DNA of 64,000 nt. It comes from Aaosphaeria pasadenensis (Eukaryota > Ascomycota > Dothideomycetes > Pleosporales). The notes beneath the pieces are model-generated. The model made no database searches. It was not told the DNA's origin and saw only the letters and a list, made by a program, of their open reading frames with translations. The position numbers and the translations under genes are program-made. Below, one piece after another: positions 1 through 11,384 of the stretch (positions are counted from its first letter, which is position 1; every line of letters starts with the position of its first letter). The DNA lies in NCBI GenBank assembly GCA_022813625.1, contig JAKLMB010000004.1, positions 682,001 to 746,000 of the forward strand, read 5' to 3'.

Positions 1-529
1 TCAAAATCAACCCGCCGTCATTGTCTCCGTTTGGCTGGAAATTCAAAAGCCCTTGAACACATTGCATGCCCTTACGTTCTGGGCTTTGATCGCAATGCGG
101 CCATGGGCTCCATGTAAGGTCTTTCTGTCGTGGTAATGTGATGTTCATTCCATCAAAGGAGCACAACAGTTCATCGGTTTCCCAAAGTTTAGAGAATGTC
201 TCAAGAACTTTTGGCTCGGTTCTTGCTTCCCAAACGAACTTTTCGTGTGTGCTGGAGTATGCGAAGTACATCCCACCCTTGAAGCTGACAGGTAGATGTT
301 CTTGGGTCCAGGTCGATTCGTCATTTGGGTCGAAGCCACGGCCAAATGATTGAAGCCACTCGATCTGCTTCTTTTTGTAGTACTCCGCACGCTCTGGGGT
401 AATAACGTTTTTGACAATGGCGCATCCGTCGCGGTGGAAATCATCGCGCCAATCTCCGTAAACAGTGCCGTCATGTCGAATCAGGTCGACACCAGTGTCT
501 GGGAGTGGTTCTTGAGCGTGTGGTGCCAT
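1..529 (-). CDS. Phytanoyl-CoA dioxygenase-like protein, partial (C-terminus beyond left edge)
   Basis: The minus strand is open from an ATG at 529 down to base 1 with no stop, giving 176 codons of an incomplete protein. It begins MAPHAQEPLPDTG and contains YGDWRDDFHRDGCAIVKNVI, which is the N-terminal pattern of a fungal PhyH-like Fe(II)/2-oxoglutarate dioxygenase family. Near residue 144 the stretch WPHCDQSPERKG supplies the metal-binding HxD pair (His then Asp). The second metal His and the oxoglutarate Arg would lie beyond the window. No intron is needed in the visible part. It is divergent from the hydrolase at 936 and shares a 406-bp promoter with it, so the two are probably co-regulated (inference). 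The substrate is unknown; family members hydroxylate small organic acids or specialised metabolites. Confidence 0.82.
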   Translation of the reverse strand, partial: MAPHAQEPLPDTGVDLIRHDGTVYGDWRDDFHRDGCAIVKNVITPERAEYYKKKQIEWLQSFGRGFDPNDESTWTQEHLPVSFKGGMYFAYSSTHEKFVWEARTEPKVLETFSKLWETDELLCSFDGMNITLPRQKDLTWSPWPHCDQSPERKGMQCVQGLLNFQPNGDNDGGLIL

Positions 530-700
530 GTTGAGTATGAGAACAATGTATGTACAACAGAGGTTTAATAGACAACTGGAAGATAAAAAGTTCAACTTTG
601 AAATACTTCGATCGTTTATGTATGTTGGATGCAACGCTCTCTAGTTGTGACTGAACACCTCCGTTCCATGGCCGTGAAGGTGAGAACCCACTTTCCCACT

Positions 701-718
701 TTCCGAAGCATTTCGGAA
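701..718. promoter_or_regulatory. Palindrome TTCCGAA-N4-TTCGGAA
   Basis: The arms are perfect 7-bp inverted copies around the spacer GCAT. This contains CCG-N8-CGG, the everted half-site layout used by some Zn2Cys6 regulators. It lies midway in the divergent promoter. Binding is inferred, not shown. Confidence 0.5.
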
Positions 719-801
719 GATGTGGGCGCCCCACGCAGAATGCACCTCGGCCAAAGTGGTGGTAGATCTTTAGCCACCAGTACAGCTCTAGCACCAATAT
801 A

Positions 802-833
802 TCGGAATGCGTTCGGAATGCGTCGCGTTCCGG
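802..833. promoter_or_regulatory. Tandem CGGAATG repeat module
   Basis: The 11-mer TCGGAATGCGT occurs twice head to tail (802-812 and 813-823), followed by an opposed TTCCGG at 828-833. That gives two direct CGGAA half-sites plus one inverted, about 100 bp before the hydrolase ATG. A similar triple CGGAA arrangement lies upstream of the second dioxygenase (9993-10024). Confidence 0.55.
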
Positions 834-935
834 TTCAAGTTGAAGTAGAAGGTTGATCCATTCAAAAATTCTTTAATCGCCATTCCATTTTTCTTCTCCA
901 TCCTTCAATACACCAGCGATAAATTACCCAACACA

Positions 936-2888
936 ATGCCGGTCCCTTTGCAAGTCGCCTACAAACCCATCTCGAAGCCCGAGATTGGCGTGAATAACTA
1001 CCAGGGTTTCATGCCAGGGAAATCTGAAGTTCTCAAGAAAGGCTCCAATCCCTATGACGCTCGACCATTAGAGTCCGACATTCGATTAGACCATGATGTC
1101 GAAATCAAAGTTCGAGATGGTTGCAGACTTTATGTGGATATCTACCGGCCTGCAGATGCACAAGAGGACGAGAAACTGCCTGCGGTCATAAGCTGGTCTT
1201 GCTATGGCAAGAAGTATTCAGCATTACACATGCTACCGATATGTGTTTGGAATTGCTGTGTACCCAAGGAGTCATTGAGTGGATTGGAGAAGTTCGAAGG
1301 TATGTCTCCCCCGTTGCGAACTAAAATTTCTTCATCAATGCTACTGCGATTATGTCGTAGCGCAACCTTAATTCTCTATCCCTTTGACATGAGCTAAAAT
1401 GTGTTTTCTCCGTAGGCCTCGACCCGGTCACTTGGTGTCCCCGTGGATACGCAATCGTCTCGGTCGACTCACGTGGAACTGGCAACTCTGATGGATCGAT
1501 TCCAATCATGGGCTCCCAAGATGCCGAAGATTGCTACGATGTAATCGAAGCGATCGCGGCAATGCCTTGGTCAAACGGAAAGGTCGGCATGGCTGGAAAC
1601 TCAGCGCTGGCCATCATCCAATGGCATGTTGCTTCACTTCGTCCACCTCACCTCGCGGCCATCGCACCCTGGGAAGGATCTGGCGACATATACCGAGAGC
1701 AATTTTGTCGTGGAGGCGTCTTTAGCATGTCAAATTTCGACCTCATTACGCACTTCATCATTAAGTCGAACACAGTCGGCGGCGGAATCGAGGACTTTGC
1801 AGAGATGTATCGAAGATCACCTGTGGCCAACGCATACTGGAGCGACAAGCGTGTCGATATGACAAAGATTGATGTACCAGTCTTCATCAGTGGTAGTGAC
1901 TTCAGCAGTATCCACACAATGGGCTCTGTAAGAGGATGGCTAGAAGTACCCCATGATAAGAAGTGGATCCGTTGGAGCTCGTACCAAGAATGGTATGAGT
2001 TATACTGCGTCAAACATTCTGACCAAGAGCTTCACAAGTACTTCGAACGGTTCTTGAAGGGCATTGAGAATGATTGGGAGAAGACACCAAAGGTGCGGTG
2101 GTCGGCGCTACAATTCGGAGATCGGGAAGCCATCGACGATATCGAATACACAGACTACCCTATCCCAGGCACCGACTACAAAGAATTTCACCTGTCGAAC
2201 TCTGGCCTACAAGAAAATCCAATATCCGAGGATACCGTGATAGCGTACAATTCCGAAGACGCGAAGTCTATCGCTGAGTTTAATTGGACATTTCCTCAGA
2301 AGGGTAGGCTCATTGGCTTGCCCAAGGCTGTTTTGTACATGTCATGCCCGTCTCATGACGACATGAATGTTTTCGTTATTCTTCGAAAGCGCAGTAAAGA
2401 AGGGAAGCTTTTGATGCACCTTTGCTTCCCATTCTCTGCTATACCGGAACACATAAAGCGTATAGACGACATCCCTGAAAAGGAACAAGCTAGCCTAAAC
2501 TTGCACCTCGGAAGTGTGGGTGTGCTCAGAGCAAGCCATCGGAAATTCGATCCTGAGAGGTCAATTCACCCACAATTCCCATTCCATCCACACGATGTCG
2601 AGGAAAAGATTCCCGCAGGCGAGATCGTGAAGCTAGAAATTGGTATATGGTCCATGGGTGTCGACTTTGACGAAGGGGAAACATTGAGTGTCCAGGTAAG
2701 TATCCGCGTTGTAGCAAATCTGGCTCCGTCTAACAGAATCCTAGATCTCTGGGTCCTACCCTTCTATTGCAGAGTTTACTGCCTTTTCCAAGCCACGGCC
2801 GGAGGAAGAGAAGAATAAGGGCGAGCATCGAATTCATTGTGGACCTCAAACTCCTAGTAGAGTTATTTTACCTTTTGTTTCATTGTAG
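936..2888 (+). CDS. CocE/NonD-family (peptidase S15) alpha/beta hydrolase
   Basis: Three exons, 936-1299, 1416-2695 and 2745-2888, give 595 aa. Both introns are GT-AG (116 and 49 bp). The second join is decided by content: reading through ends in unrelated sequence, while splicing gives ISGSYPSIAEFTAF and the usual family C-terminus with VILPFV. The fold starts with a strand rich in charged residues and RDGCRLYVDIYRP near residue 60, followed by RGTGNSDG. The nucleophile is Ser184 in GMAGNSALAI. The candidate acid is in the segment PVFISGSDFSSIHTMG. The last third is the jelly-roll domain typical of Xaa-Pro dipeptidyl-peptidase-like and cocaine-esterase-like enzymes. There is no signal peptide, so it is probably cytosolic. 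The catalytic His was not placed with confidence. It should cleave an acyl or peptide bond; the substrate is unknown. It sits beside two dioxygenases, an MFS pump and a regulator. Confidence 0.9.
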
Positions 2889-3663
2889 AAGATATGCAAT
2901 AGATAGTCAGAATCTGAATCAGTGTTTCCAATTAATCTGCGGACGTGTGACATTTTCTGAGACTTTAATCCGAGGTTACCTATTGCACAATTGAGATTTG
3001 GGGTGCATCGAATACATTCAGAAGAATTTGGAGACTGACATGATTAGATTTCTGGATGTTGATCCACTGTTTTTCATTGTACCGATCGATGGAAATTGCG
3101 ACTTCGTGGGGACATTTGCACTCCGAACATTGATTACCTCGGCTTGGTGTTCATTGGTGCTGACCTCGTCCACTTTCCGTGCGCTATCGACATCCCCAGT
3201 CTTCCCCACGACTTGAGCCGACTATGTACCCCGCAAAAATACGATCAAAGGTTGCTAAGTCTTGAAATCCGGAGTTCGCGCCGATATAATTCGTTGACTA
3301 GTTCCTGGCCTAGATTTGAAGAACCACTACCTGCCAAAATGCCGATTATCGTCAACACTTCGTGGCTCCCATTCACTGGAGCTGGCTTGGTTCGCGGCAC
3401 AGGTGGACATGACCAATTACAAACCCATCGGCTTCTGTGGGAGAGTATGAACATTGAGTGTGGGTTTGCGATATGACTGATCTTTACATCTTCGAACAAG
3501 ATACATATTAAGGCAGCTTGAGCCCACAGTCACAGAGCTCAACTGAAACCATCCTTTCAATTTGCTCTTCTGGCGGTCAGACGAGCGGGTTTCCTTACTT
3601 CTTTTCTCTTTCTATACCAGTCAACAACACCTGGAAGATATCTATACCCGATAACAAGACAGC
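2889..3663. other. Intergenic, 3' of hydrolase and promoter of MFS gene
   Basis: Only short overlapping open frames without family features were seen. The sequence just before 3664 is the likely promoter of the MFS gene. I saw no CGGAA repeat here. Confidence 0.5.
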
Positions 3664-5580
3664 ATGGCGAAAGAAGCGAAACACGCCGAGTCGGAAACAA
3701 TCTCAGCTGAGCACTATGAGAATGTCTCAGACGGCGGAGAGACGGGGATGAAGAAGATCCAACAGCCAAAAGCTATTGGAACAGTAACGATCACTGATAT
3801 GAAAGATATCTTTCTCGTTCCTTCTCCAAGCGCAGATCCCAGGGGTATGCTGCTTCGATGCGATTACGTGATTACAATGCTGAATTGATCAAAGATCCGT
3901 TGAATCTACCGAAATGGAGAAAAATTCTCTTTATCATTTTGACATCCATCTGTGGGTACATTCGATTCTTAGCAAGTTCGCAGCTAACGAACTTATAGTC
4001 TCAAGCTTGTCACTATCACTAGTGTCTGGATTCGGCGGTCTCCTTGGGTTCTATATTCCCCAGTATGCCGAGAAAGGTGCAACATACGCAGATATAACGG
4101 CCCTTATGACATATCCATCCATGTTTATGGGAATTGGTAATTTGATCTGTATGCCTTTGGCCTTGGCTATTGGGCGACGACCTGTCTTTCTCGGCTCCTT
4201 GTTGTTGCTTATTGCTGGAGCAGTTGCAGCAGCATATGCTAAGGATTACAACACTCACCTCGGCATGCGTATGTTGCTAGGTCTAGCAGCAGGTCAGAGT
4301 GAAGCATTGGTCCCAATGATGATTCAAGTGAGTATTTCTACCGTGGTGAGTAAGGTTTGTCTAATGACACCAGGAAATCCACTTCGTTCACGAACGCAGC
4401 ACATTCCTCATGTGGCAGTCCGCTGTTCAAACAACCCTCGCTGCAGTATACACCATTTTTGCGTCCCCGATTGCGCAAGCAATTGGACCAGGAAATTGGT
4501 ACATCCTCGGGGCAGGTCTTTGTGCAGTAACATTTCTCGTGTCTATTCCATTCGTCCCTGAATCTCGATACGACCGTTCTCTTGCAGCCTATGGCCAGTT
4601 TTGTAGAGAAGAGGGTGGCGAAGGGAACGAATCTCGAGAGACTGCCGCGGCACCTGTGAAATTGACTGATCGTCCTGCGCTGGACACCACTCGTTATAAG
4701 CCAAGAACAGTGTGGTCGGATATGCAATTGATGGTTGGCAAGGCCGATTGGCGTGAGGGTTACTACGGCTTTATCGTAAGCCAATTGCTTGCTGCTGGCG
4801 GTGGAACGCATACTGACGACAGATCAGAATACCTTTCAGATTTTGCTTTTCCCCAATGTCTTCTGGGCGTTTTGTCTCAACGGCCTGACAATGTAAGTCA
4901 TTAACCTCATGATAGTTCTGGTAGGGCCATCTAACGCCAAAGCAAGTGGAGTGAACATTGCAATTGGAACGACATATGCCGGGCTAGTTGCGGCGCCTCC
5001 TTACAACTGGCCCGACTCCTCTGCATCATACGTCAATGCTGGACAAATTGTCGTAGCTTTCGTTGCCCTGCCTCTTTTAGGCAATGGGTCGGACTTTATC
5101 ATCAAATGGCGAGCGAGACGCAATGGCGGTGTTCATGAACCCGAGAACAGGCTTTTGTTGCTCTGGATCCCACTCATCGTCGGCGTCCTTGCATCCACCT
5201 TGTACGGCCAGGCTGGTTCGCATCCAGGTGATTATCACTGGTTTGTCTTTGTGTTCGCGAATGCTGGGTACTATTTTGCATTCGTGGGAGCGAACATTGC
5301 AGCCATCACGTACCTTCTTGACTCGTACCCTACACGATCTGGGCCAGTCCTTGTTGTCATTACCGCATTCAGAGGCTTTGTCAGCTTTGGTGTTAGCTAT
5401 GGTGTGTCGAAGTTCATCGACAATGCTGGATATGACGGTTCATTCGGCACTTACGCAGGATTGACGGCTCTTCTGGGTTTACTCGGAATTCCCATTTTCA
5501 TTTACGGAAAGAGGATCAGGACTTTTACAGGCCGGTACGCAACTAAAGAAAAGACAGGTCATCCTTCAATGTCCCATTGA
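3664..5580 (+). CDS. MFS transporter, DHA1/HOL1-like
   Basis: Six exons, 3664-3844, 3895-3951, 3999-4327, 4374-4775, 4828-4892 and 4947-5580, give 555 aa. The introns are 46 to 54 bp, all GT-AG. Each join restores transporter sequence, for example PSADPRDPLNLPKWRK, LTSIFSSLSLSLVSGFGG and LLFPNVFWAFCLNGLTIG. The first 75 residues are cytosolic and hydrophilic. About 12 membrane segments follow, with the loop 2-3 signature around ALAIGRRPVF and a long central charged loop (YDRSLAAYGQFCREEGGE). The pattern of DPLNLPKW followed by a run of helices matches fungal drug:H+ antiporter-like proteins. It probably exports or imports a small molecule linked to the flanking hydrolase and dioxygenases (inference). 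The short second exon (57 nt) makes this a gene that automatic callers may misannotate. Confidence 0.88.
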
Positions 5581-6263
5581 GAGCCTGACAAGTCGTGTAT
5601 CACAAGGGACCAGATGCAGTTTATGGTTAGTTGACTGGTTGGTTGGGCGTGATTATTGAGAAGAAATCGGCCTTGGTGATGATTGCCTCAAAGGATTTGT
5701 TCCAGATGGCTAGATATAACCTCGTCATTAGGGATTCATTCTTGTCCACTCTTTTTGTATCAAGATAGGAGGGTGTCCCATAGTTTACACAACTTGGTCG
5801 GAGATTTCATTCCATACCTAGTGGCAATCTTATGAATTACGGGCTTGTACTCATGACATCTACGTTTTACACACACTACACCATCACTACTATTGTCACC
5901 CAGTGGACCAAACTAGCTAATGTGATGGTATTTGAAAATACGAGAATTCGGTCCCTGTCTGTGGTGAATTGATTTCCGCCAGCCATCACGAATGATGTTA
6001 TACAACATGCTTATACATCGGTATCAATATTTAATCTCAAGTTATCAAAACATCGCATCAATGAAGCTATTGGCCGCGAGCCAGTAACATTAGAATGATT
6101 CTAGATGACGCGTGTCGTTTTCCGTTCCCCACACCCCATACTCCACACTCGGCTGAAAATAGTGCGAACCCCTCGATCGGCTACCTCCCCCACTTTCCGA
6201 CCCCTTGATTGCCCACTTGCGATACCTCAAATTACGGTGACATTTCCAATCCCACGAAATCCG
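5581..6263. other. Intergenic, promoter of dual zinc-finger regulator
   Basis: No gene seen. The last 150 bases are C-rich and in frame with the downstream protein from an upstream ATG at 6105, but they read like leader sequence rather than protein. Confidence 0.4.
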
Positions 6264-9200
6264 ATGCGCTTTCAAGAAATGTCTCCTGATCCATCTGAGA
6301 CAACTCAGTCGCCGCCGTCCTTACATCGTTCTCGGAAGCGACAGCGGACAGCCGATGCGGAAAGTTTTCAATGTCAAGTCTGCCTCCGGTCCTATGACAG
6401 AGCCGACCATCTAAATCGACATTTAGATTCTCGTAGGTTATAGAATCGGACCCGGCAAACAGATCTAATCATTGTAGACCGAAATGAACGCCCGTTTCGA
6501 TGCGACCAGTGCCCAGCTGCATTCAACCGGCGGTCAGTCGCTTCATCCCCAACGTTTTGAGTATGCATGTGATCTAACATTCATTTTTGGAAAGGGACCT
6601 GTTACTTCGTCACCAAGCAACCCATGTAAAAAATGCATCAGAGGGTCAAATAGGGCCAAACAGAGCGGGCGGCAGAGCGGTCAAAGCATGCGATCTTTGC
6701 GTCATTTCTAAAGTGAAATGCGATAACGCTCGGCCGTGCAAGGTAACCTTTACACACATAGATTAGAATGTTGCAAGACACGCTAATCGTTTGAGAAACA
6801 GAGATGTTTGAAGAGGAACGAAGTCTGTACAACCAAATCAACCAAACCCCGGCCAACATCTCCATCATCGCCATATGATGAAGGGGCTAATCCCAGTATA
6901 CTCACTCCACCAGGCCAACCCAGCCCGGTTCAGAATGTACTCGATCAACCCCAGTTGACAACATATAATGGGGGTGAAGCTCCCTACGTTGAATCAGTAG
7001 CGACGGACCATCATCCGCTACTAGATATCTACAGTCATGACGTTGGCTCCAGCGAAGGAATACCTTCATTTTTCGAGCAAATCATGATCCCAGATATGGA
7101 TGTGATAGGACCAGACTCAACCCAATTACCACCGACACTGACAACATGGATACCAGAGGCAGATTGGCTCGGGGCAGCAGATCTGTTCGCTACAGAGTTC
7201 GCGCCTACAATAGACCAAACATTTGAGACACAACAGGTTCTCGATGATTTCTTCTTACGAAATCCTCCCACTACTCGATTAAGAAGCGACGAAGCTGGTT
7301 TACAAGCGAACAACCAGGATGAGGAAGCTAGGAAGAGGCATGCCATCTTTCAGCGTTCACCTTGGTATGTATTTTTCACTCTAATTTCACAGTTTTCCGC
7401 TAACGATGGGGAAGGTTGTGGGTACCTGGTCAGAATCAAAATGCGTTCAGTGAACACGACGGCCCGCTTCTCGATGAACAGACCGCCGACATCGCCGCCT
7501 CGCCCCATGATCCAGTAGCTTTGAACATCCCTATTTCCGACCAGCTCACCCCGCGACGGCGAGACCAAATCTTCCAGCTCGTCTCTAAGACAGCACAAAG
7601 TCAAATCTTTATCCCCTCGTTTCCTTCCAATAAAAGCTTAGATAGACTTATCAAAGTGGGTATAGCTAAGAGGGCCGAGACTGATGCCTGGATCCATCCC
7701 TTCACGTTCTGCAGCGAGACGGCACTGCTCGAGTTCTTGACCGCACTCGTTGCGGCAGGTTGTGTGTGCTTTGGTATTCCAACTGTGAACAAGACTGGTC
7801 TTGTTTTGCAAGAGATAACCAGGGTAGCGTTGCATAGAATGGTATGTACGCTCAATGAACCTTACTCGAGTCCCGACTAATTCATGCAAAAGAGTGAGCT
7901 CGACATTAGTACTATTAGAGATTTGCAATACTTGCAAGCATCGATGATCTGGTTGGATATTGGAGCATTCTGTGGGTACAGAAGAAAGATGGAGATCGCC
8001 GAGAGCAATTTGCAACCACTCGTTACTGTATGAATGCCTCTCTGACTTTGGATGCATCTAACAGAAACAGGCGCTACGGCGAGCAGGAAAGCTTGACTAT
8101 GTTTCCTACGTCATCATCGAGCCAAACGCAAGTGATAGTGAAGAAGTTACAGATCGTAAATGGCGTCAATGGGTTGAACAAGAATCTTATAAGCGGTTTG
8201 TCATACAGATGTGAAGAGAGATCACGACTAATGTTGATTAGGCTTGTGTACCATCTCTATGAACACGACATGTCTATGACTCTGGTGAAACACCGGAACC
8301 CATTGATATCCTATTCTGAGCTCAGATTGCCATTGCCTGCAACACGCAACTTGTGGCTCGCGCCGTCTGCAGAAGAGTGGAAGATGCGCTGGTTGTCGGA
8401 GAAGCACGAAGATTCCTCAATGTCACTGTCCGGACTATTGCAGGACGAGATCTCTATAAGGTTCCTCTCAGACAACGTTGATGTACAGGTCGCACGATCA
8501 GCATACTTGTATGGCCTAGCTGCCCAGATTTGGGACCATGTTCAACAGGCCGCCATTCTTCCCCCAAACAATGCTTCATGTCAGCTTTGGCTCCAATCGC
8601 GACAGCAACAGCTGTAAGTTTCCCTTTATCATGTCTGCACTTGAGCCGCAATCGACTAATTCTCACAGCGATCAATCTCTCCGAAATGCGCCATGCAGCT
8701 TAGGTACCGCCCCTGCCATAACATGCGTTCTCCACCAATTCCTCTCCATGTTCCTACACGTCAACCTAGACACAATCGCACGATTTGCAGGGAAATGTGG
8801 CGAGGTCGAAGCACGTCATGCATACGCACGGCTTCAGCCATGGAGTCAAACAGCGGAAGCGCGGACTGCCATTTGGCATGCTGGACAAGTACTCTGTGCT
8901 GCGAGAGCGATCCCTTCATACCAAATCAGGGGTCCTGACTCGTTCATGGTGTATCATGCTGTTATGGTTTTGTGGACATATAGCATGATGATGAGAGCGC
9001 GTGCAAGGAGGACGGGGAGTACGACGCCTCTTCGCGGAGATGTTGACAATGCAAGGGCACCGACGCCGGCAATGCTTGAGCCTCTGTTCCTGGATGGTCT
9101 TGATGTCAACAAAGGAGTCGTAGATGCCTTTATACTTCAGGACAAGGGACGGCCTTGTTTACACATCACATCCCCGGCTCGACGAAGTACCAACAAAGAG

Positions 9201-9483
9201 GCAGACCAAGCAACAGCAGGTATTCAAGGTATCTGCGATCTCAGAAGTCCGTCCCAGATCATGCGTGCTGGAGTTTCGTTACTGGAGAATACTCATCCGG
9301 ATGTTGAGCGTGCGAAGGGGCCGCCATTGCTAAGGTACGTAACTGTGGTCCTGGTGTCGTGGGATATTGGACGCTCCCACCCTGTGAAATTCAGCAGGTC
9401 GTATAGTGACTATAACCGGAAGCTAACACGTATTTTGTAGGGCATTGTGCGGACTCATGGAAGAGCTTGGAAATCTTAGATAA
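6264..9483 (+). CDS. Transcription factor with two C2H2 fingers, a Zn2Cys6 cluster and a fungal_trans-type region
   Basis: Ten exons: 6264-6432, 6478-6532, 6595-6742, 6802-7364, 7415-7841, 7893-8027, 8071-8195, 8242-8613, 8669-9334 and 9441-9483, about 900 aa. Exon 7 could start at 8065 instead, adding two residues. Splicing rebuilds finger 1 (Cys37, Cys40, His53, His57), finger 2 (Cys65, Cys68, His81, His85) and a canonical Zn2Cys6 cluster (Cys107, 110, 117, 123, 126, 133). Both fingers are interrupted by introns. The rest is a long, mostly helical regulatory region of the fungal transcription-factor kind, with segments such as RHAIFQRSPWLWVPG and WLAPSAEEWKMRW. Start choice: ATG 6264 or 6279 fits better than 6105, because the upstream frame is C-rich leader-like. 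It lies between the MFS/hydrolase genes and the second dioxygenase, so it is the natural candidate for a local regulator, and CGG-containing repeats occur in both nearby promoters (inference). Confidence 0.85.
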
Positions 9484-10397
9484 AGCATTGCAGCAACTTT
9501 TGTACAGTACCGGTAGGCTCCCCATGCCTAGAGAAAAGAAGGTTAGACCCTTTGAAAAGACCAGATGTGTTCCCAATATTTCTCTGTATATTATGGTGTA
9601 CCACTGCATAAATCAGGCAGGACCTGGACTGGGATCGGTAGATATGCTACTGATCTAGTATGTGTTCTGGATCATGTAAATACGGGTATGAATCTAGCTT
9701 CGTGTGTGAGATAATGTATCCAAAAGGTGTACAAGGCGTCAGATGACGCTCCCAGAAAAAGCAATACTGTGATCGTTGGTTCATTCCATCTGATGAGAGT
9801 TGGGGCCGCATTGGAGTTCAAGCTCGAATCGCTGACTTCGTGTACTGAGGGACAAGACTTCACGCCATGGGTCGAAAAAAAAGGAAACATTTCTTAATTT
9901 GAATAACCTATCGTGCAAAAATGTATATGATAATGACCATCTAAAAGTGCCGTGGTCTTTTCCGAGGTACTAAGAGATAAGCTGGCACGGCTCGGAACCT
10001 CCGGAATGAAATGCGGAATGAAACTGAGAGTTTGGAGAAGTGAGGGGCCAATCAAAGCGGGGTAGCTCAGACCTCAAGACTTAGACCTCACCTCACTAAC
10101 AACTATCGTAAGATCAGGAGGATTTCGAAGGAGAAAGTCTTGGGCGAGACACTACGGCCATCTCCGATACTCCACTCTGCTAATATCATTCTCTTGATTG
10201 CTCTGATTGCCTACAATCCAGACACAAACCTGCCTATTTCTCGTATTCCCGACCCCACCCTCCAGACCTGTCCCGTTTTGTCCAGTTCCGCCATACACAA
10301 ATAAATAATTATATACGAACTGACCTGCTCGTCTGTCCCGTCGCATTTCGTCCCAAAACTTACACATTTCGACCCTGACCTAGATAAATTATTTAAT
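9484..10397. promoter_or_regulatory. Intergenic with promoter of PHYHD1-like dioxygenase
   Basis: No gene was found here. It contains the CGGAA repeat module at 9993-10024, about 370 bp before the dioxygenase ATG. The sequence directly before the ATG at 10398 is AT-rich. Confidence 0.5.
9993..10024. promoter_or_regulatory. CGGAA repeat module upstream of second dioxygenase
   Basis: CGGAA occurs at 9993, 10002 and 10014. The last two are within direct copies of CGGAATGAAA spaced 12 bp apart. The core CGGAATG is the same as in the tandem repeat at 802-823 in the promoter of the other dioxygenase and the hydrolase. Confidence 0.5.
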
Positions 10398-11384
10398 ATG
10401 GCAACGTCACAAGTCGAGGGTCTCACCCCTGAGCAGCTCGCCTTTTTCAACGAGAATGGATACCTTCTCATTCCCGATGCGCTTTCCCAGGATACCGTCA
10501 AGCAACTCCTGAAGGACACAGATTCCATGCTAGACAACTTCTCGCTGGACGATCACCCCATGACCAAGTTCTCTACCGGAGGCGATGACGGCAAGGACCA
10601 CGTTGGCGACGCATACTTCCTCGAGAGCGGCGACAAAGTGCGCTACTTCTTCGAAGAAGGTAAGTAATCCCCAGACCTATTCACTATCCCTTAAACACCA
10701 CAAAGCTCACACAAACACTCAGACGCCTTCGACACCACGGGCAAACTCACCAAGCCAAAGAACCGCGCCATCAATAAGATCGGCCATTACCTGCACGAGC
10801 TCTCCCCCTCCTTCCGCTCCATCTCCCTCTCCGACCGCAACGCCGCCATCGCCCGCTCCCTCGGCTTCCAGGACCCTCGCGTCCTGCAATCCATGGTCAT
10901 CTGCAAGCAGCCTGAGATCGGTGGCGCTGTGCCCCCTCACCAGGACTCCACCTTCTTGTACACCGACCCTCCCACTGCAGTCGGGTACTGGTACGCGCTC
11001 GAGGACGCCACGGCTGAGAACGGATGTCTCAGCTTCGCGGCTGGTAGTCAGAGGCGTGCGCCTATCCGCAAGCGATTCGTGCGAACGGGCAAGAAGGGAG
11101 AGGAGGGCACTGGGTTCATTGACAATGAGGGACCGCAGTTCCCTCAATCGCATCCGGGATCTAACGGGGATACGAAGGAAGAGGACGAGGTGTATACGAT
11201 GGGTGAGGTCAAGGCGGGTACTTTGGTGTTGATTCATGGCAATATCCTGCATAAGAGCGAGAAAAATGTTAGTGGGAAGAGTAGGTTCATTTATACGTTC
11301 CATGTCATTGATGGGGCGGAGAAGTATGATGAGAGGAATTGGTTGCAGCCACCTACTCAGGGATTCTCGAAACTGTACAGTTGA
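10398..11384 (+). CDS. PHYHD1-like phytanoyl-CoA dioxygenase domain protein
   Basis: Two exons, 10398-10659 and 10723-11384 (63-bp intron), give 307 aa, the usual size of the family. It is an Fe(II)/2-oxoglutarate oxygenase: the metal HxD is His160 and Asp162 in VPPHQDSTFLY, the distal metal His is His264 in GNILHKS, and Arg275 in KSRFIYTFH is placed to hold oxoglutarate. The N-terminus LTPEQLAFFNENGYLLIPD is the standard start of PhyH proteins. A run of Gly, Glu and Asp (about residues 210-245) is an insertion loop. There is no targeting signal and no PTS1 at the C-terminus (ends KLYS), so it is probably cytosolic. Relatives of human PHYHD1 lack a known physiological substrate. The CGGAA repeats in its promoter link it to the 1-3 kb genes. 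Confidence 0.9.

Larger units (their letters stand above)
530..935. promoter_or_regulatory. Bidirectional promoter between dioxygenase and CocE-type hydrolase
   Basis: This 406-bp region separates two divergent start codons. It holds a perfect 7-bp inverted repeat at 701-718 and a tandem CGGAATGCGTT-type repeat at 802-823 followed by TTCCGG; both are listed separately. The open frame inside it at 629-856 has no family features and overlaps these elements, so it is not called as a gene. Confidence 0.6.

Noticed and set aside
629..856. 75-codon frame in the divergent promoter
   Set aside because: It consists largely of the promoter repeats themselves and has no family features.
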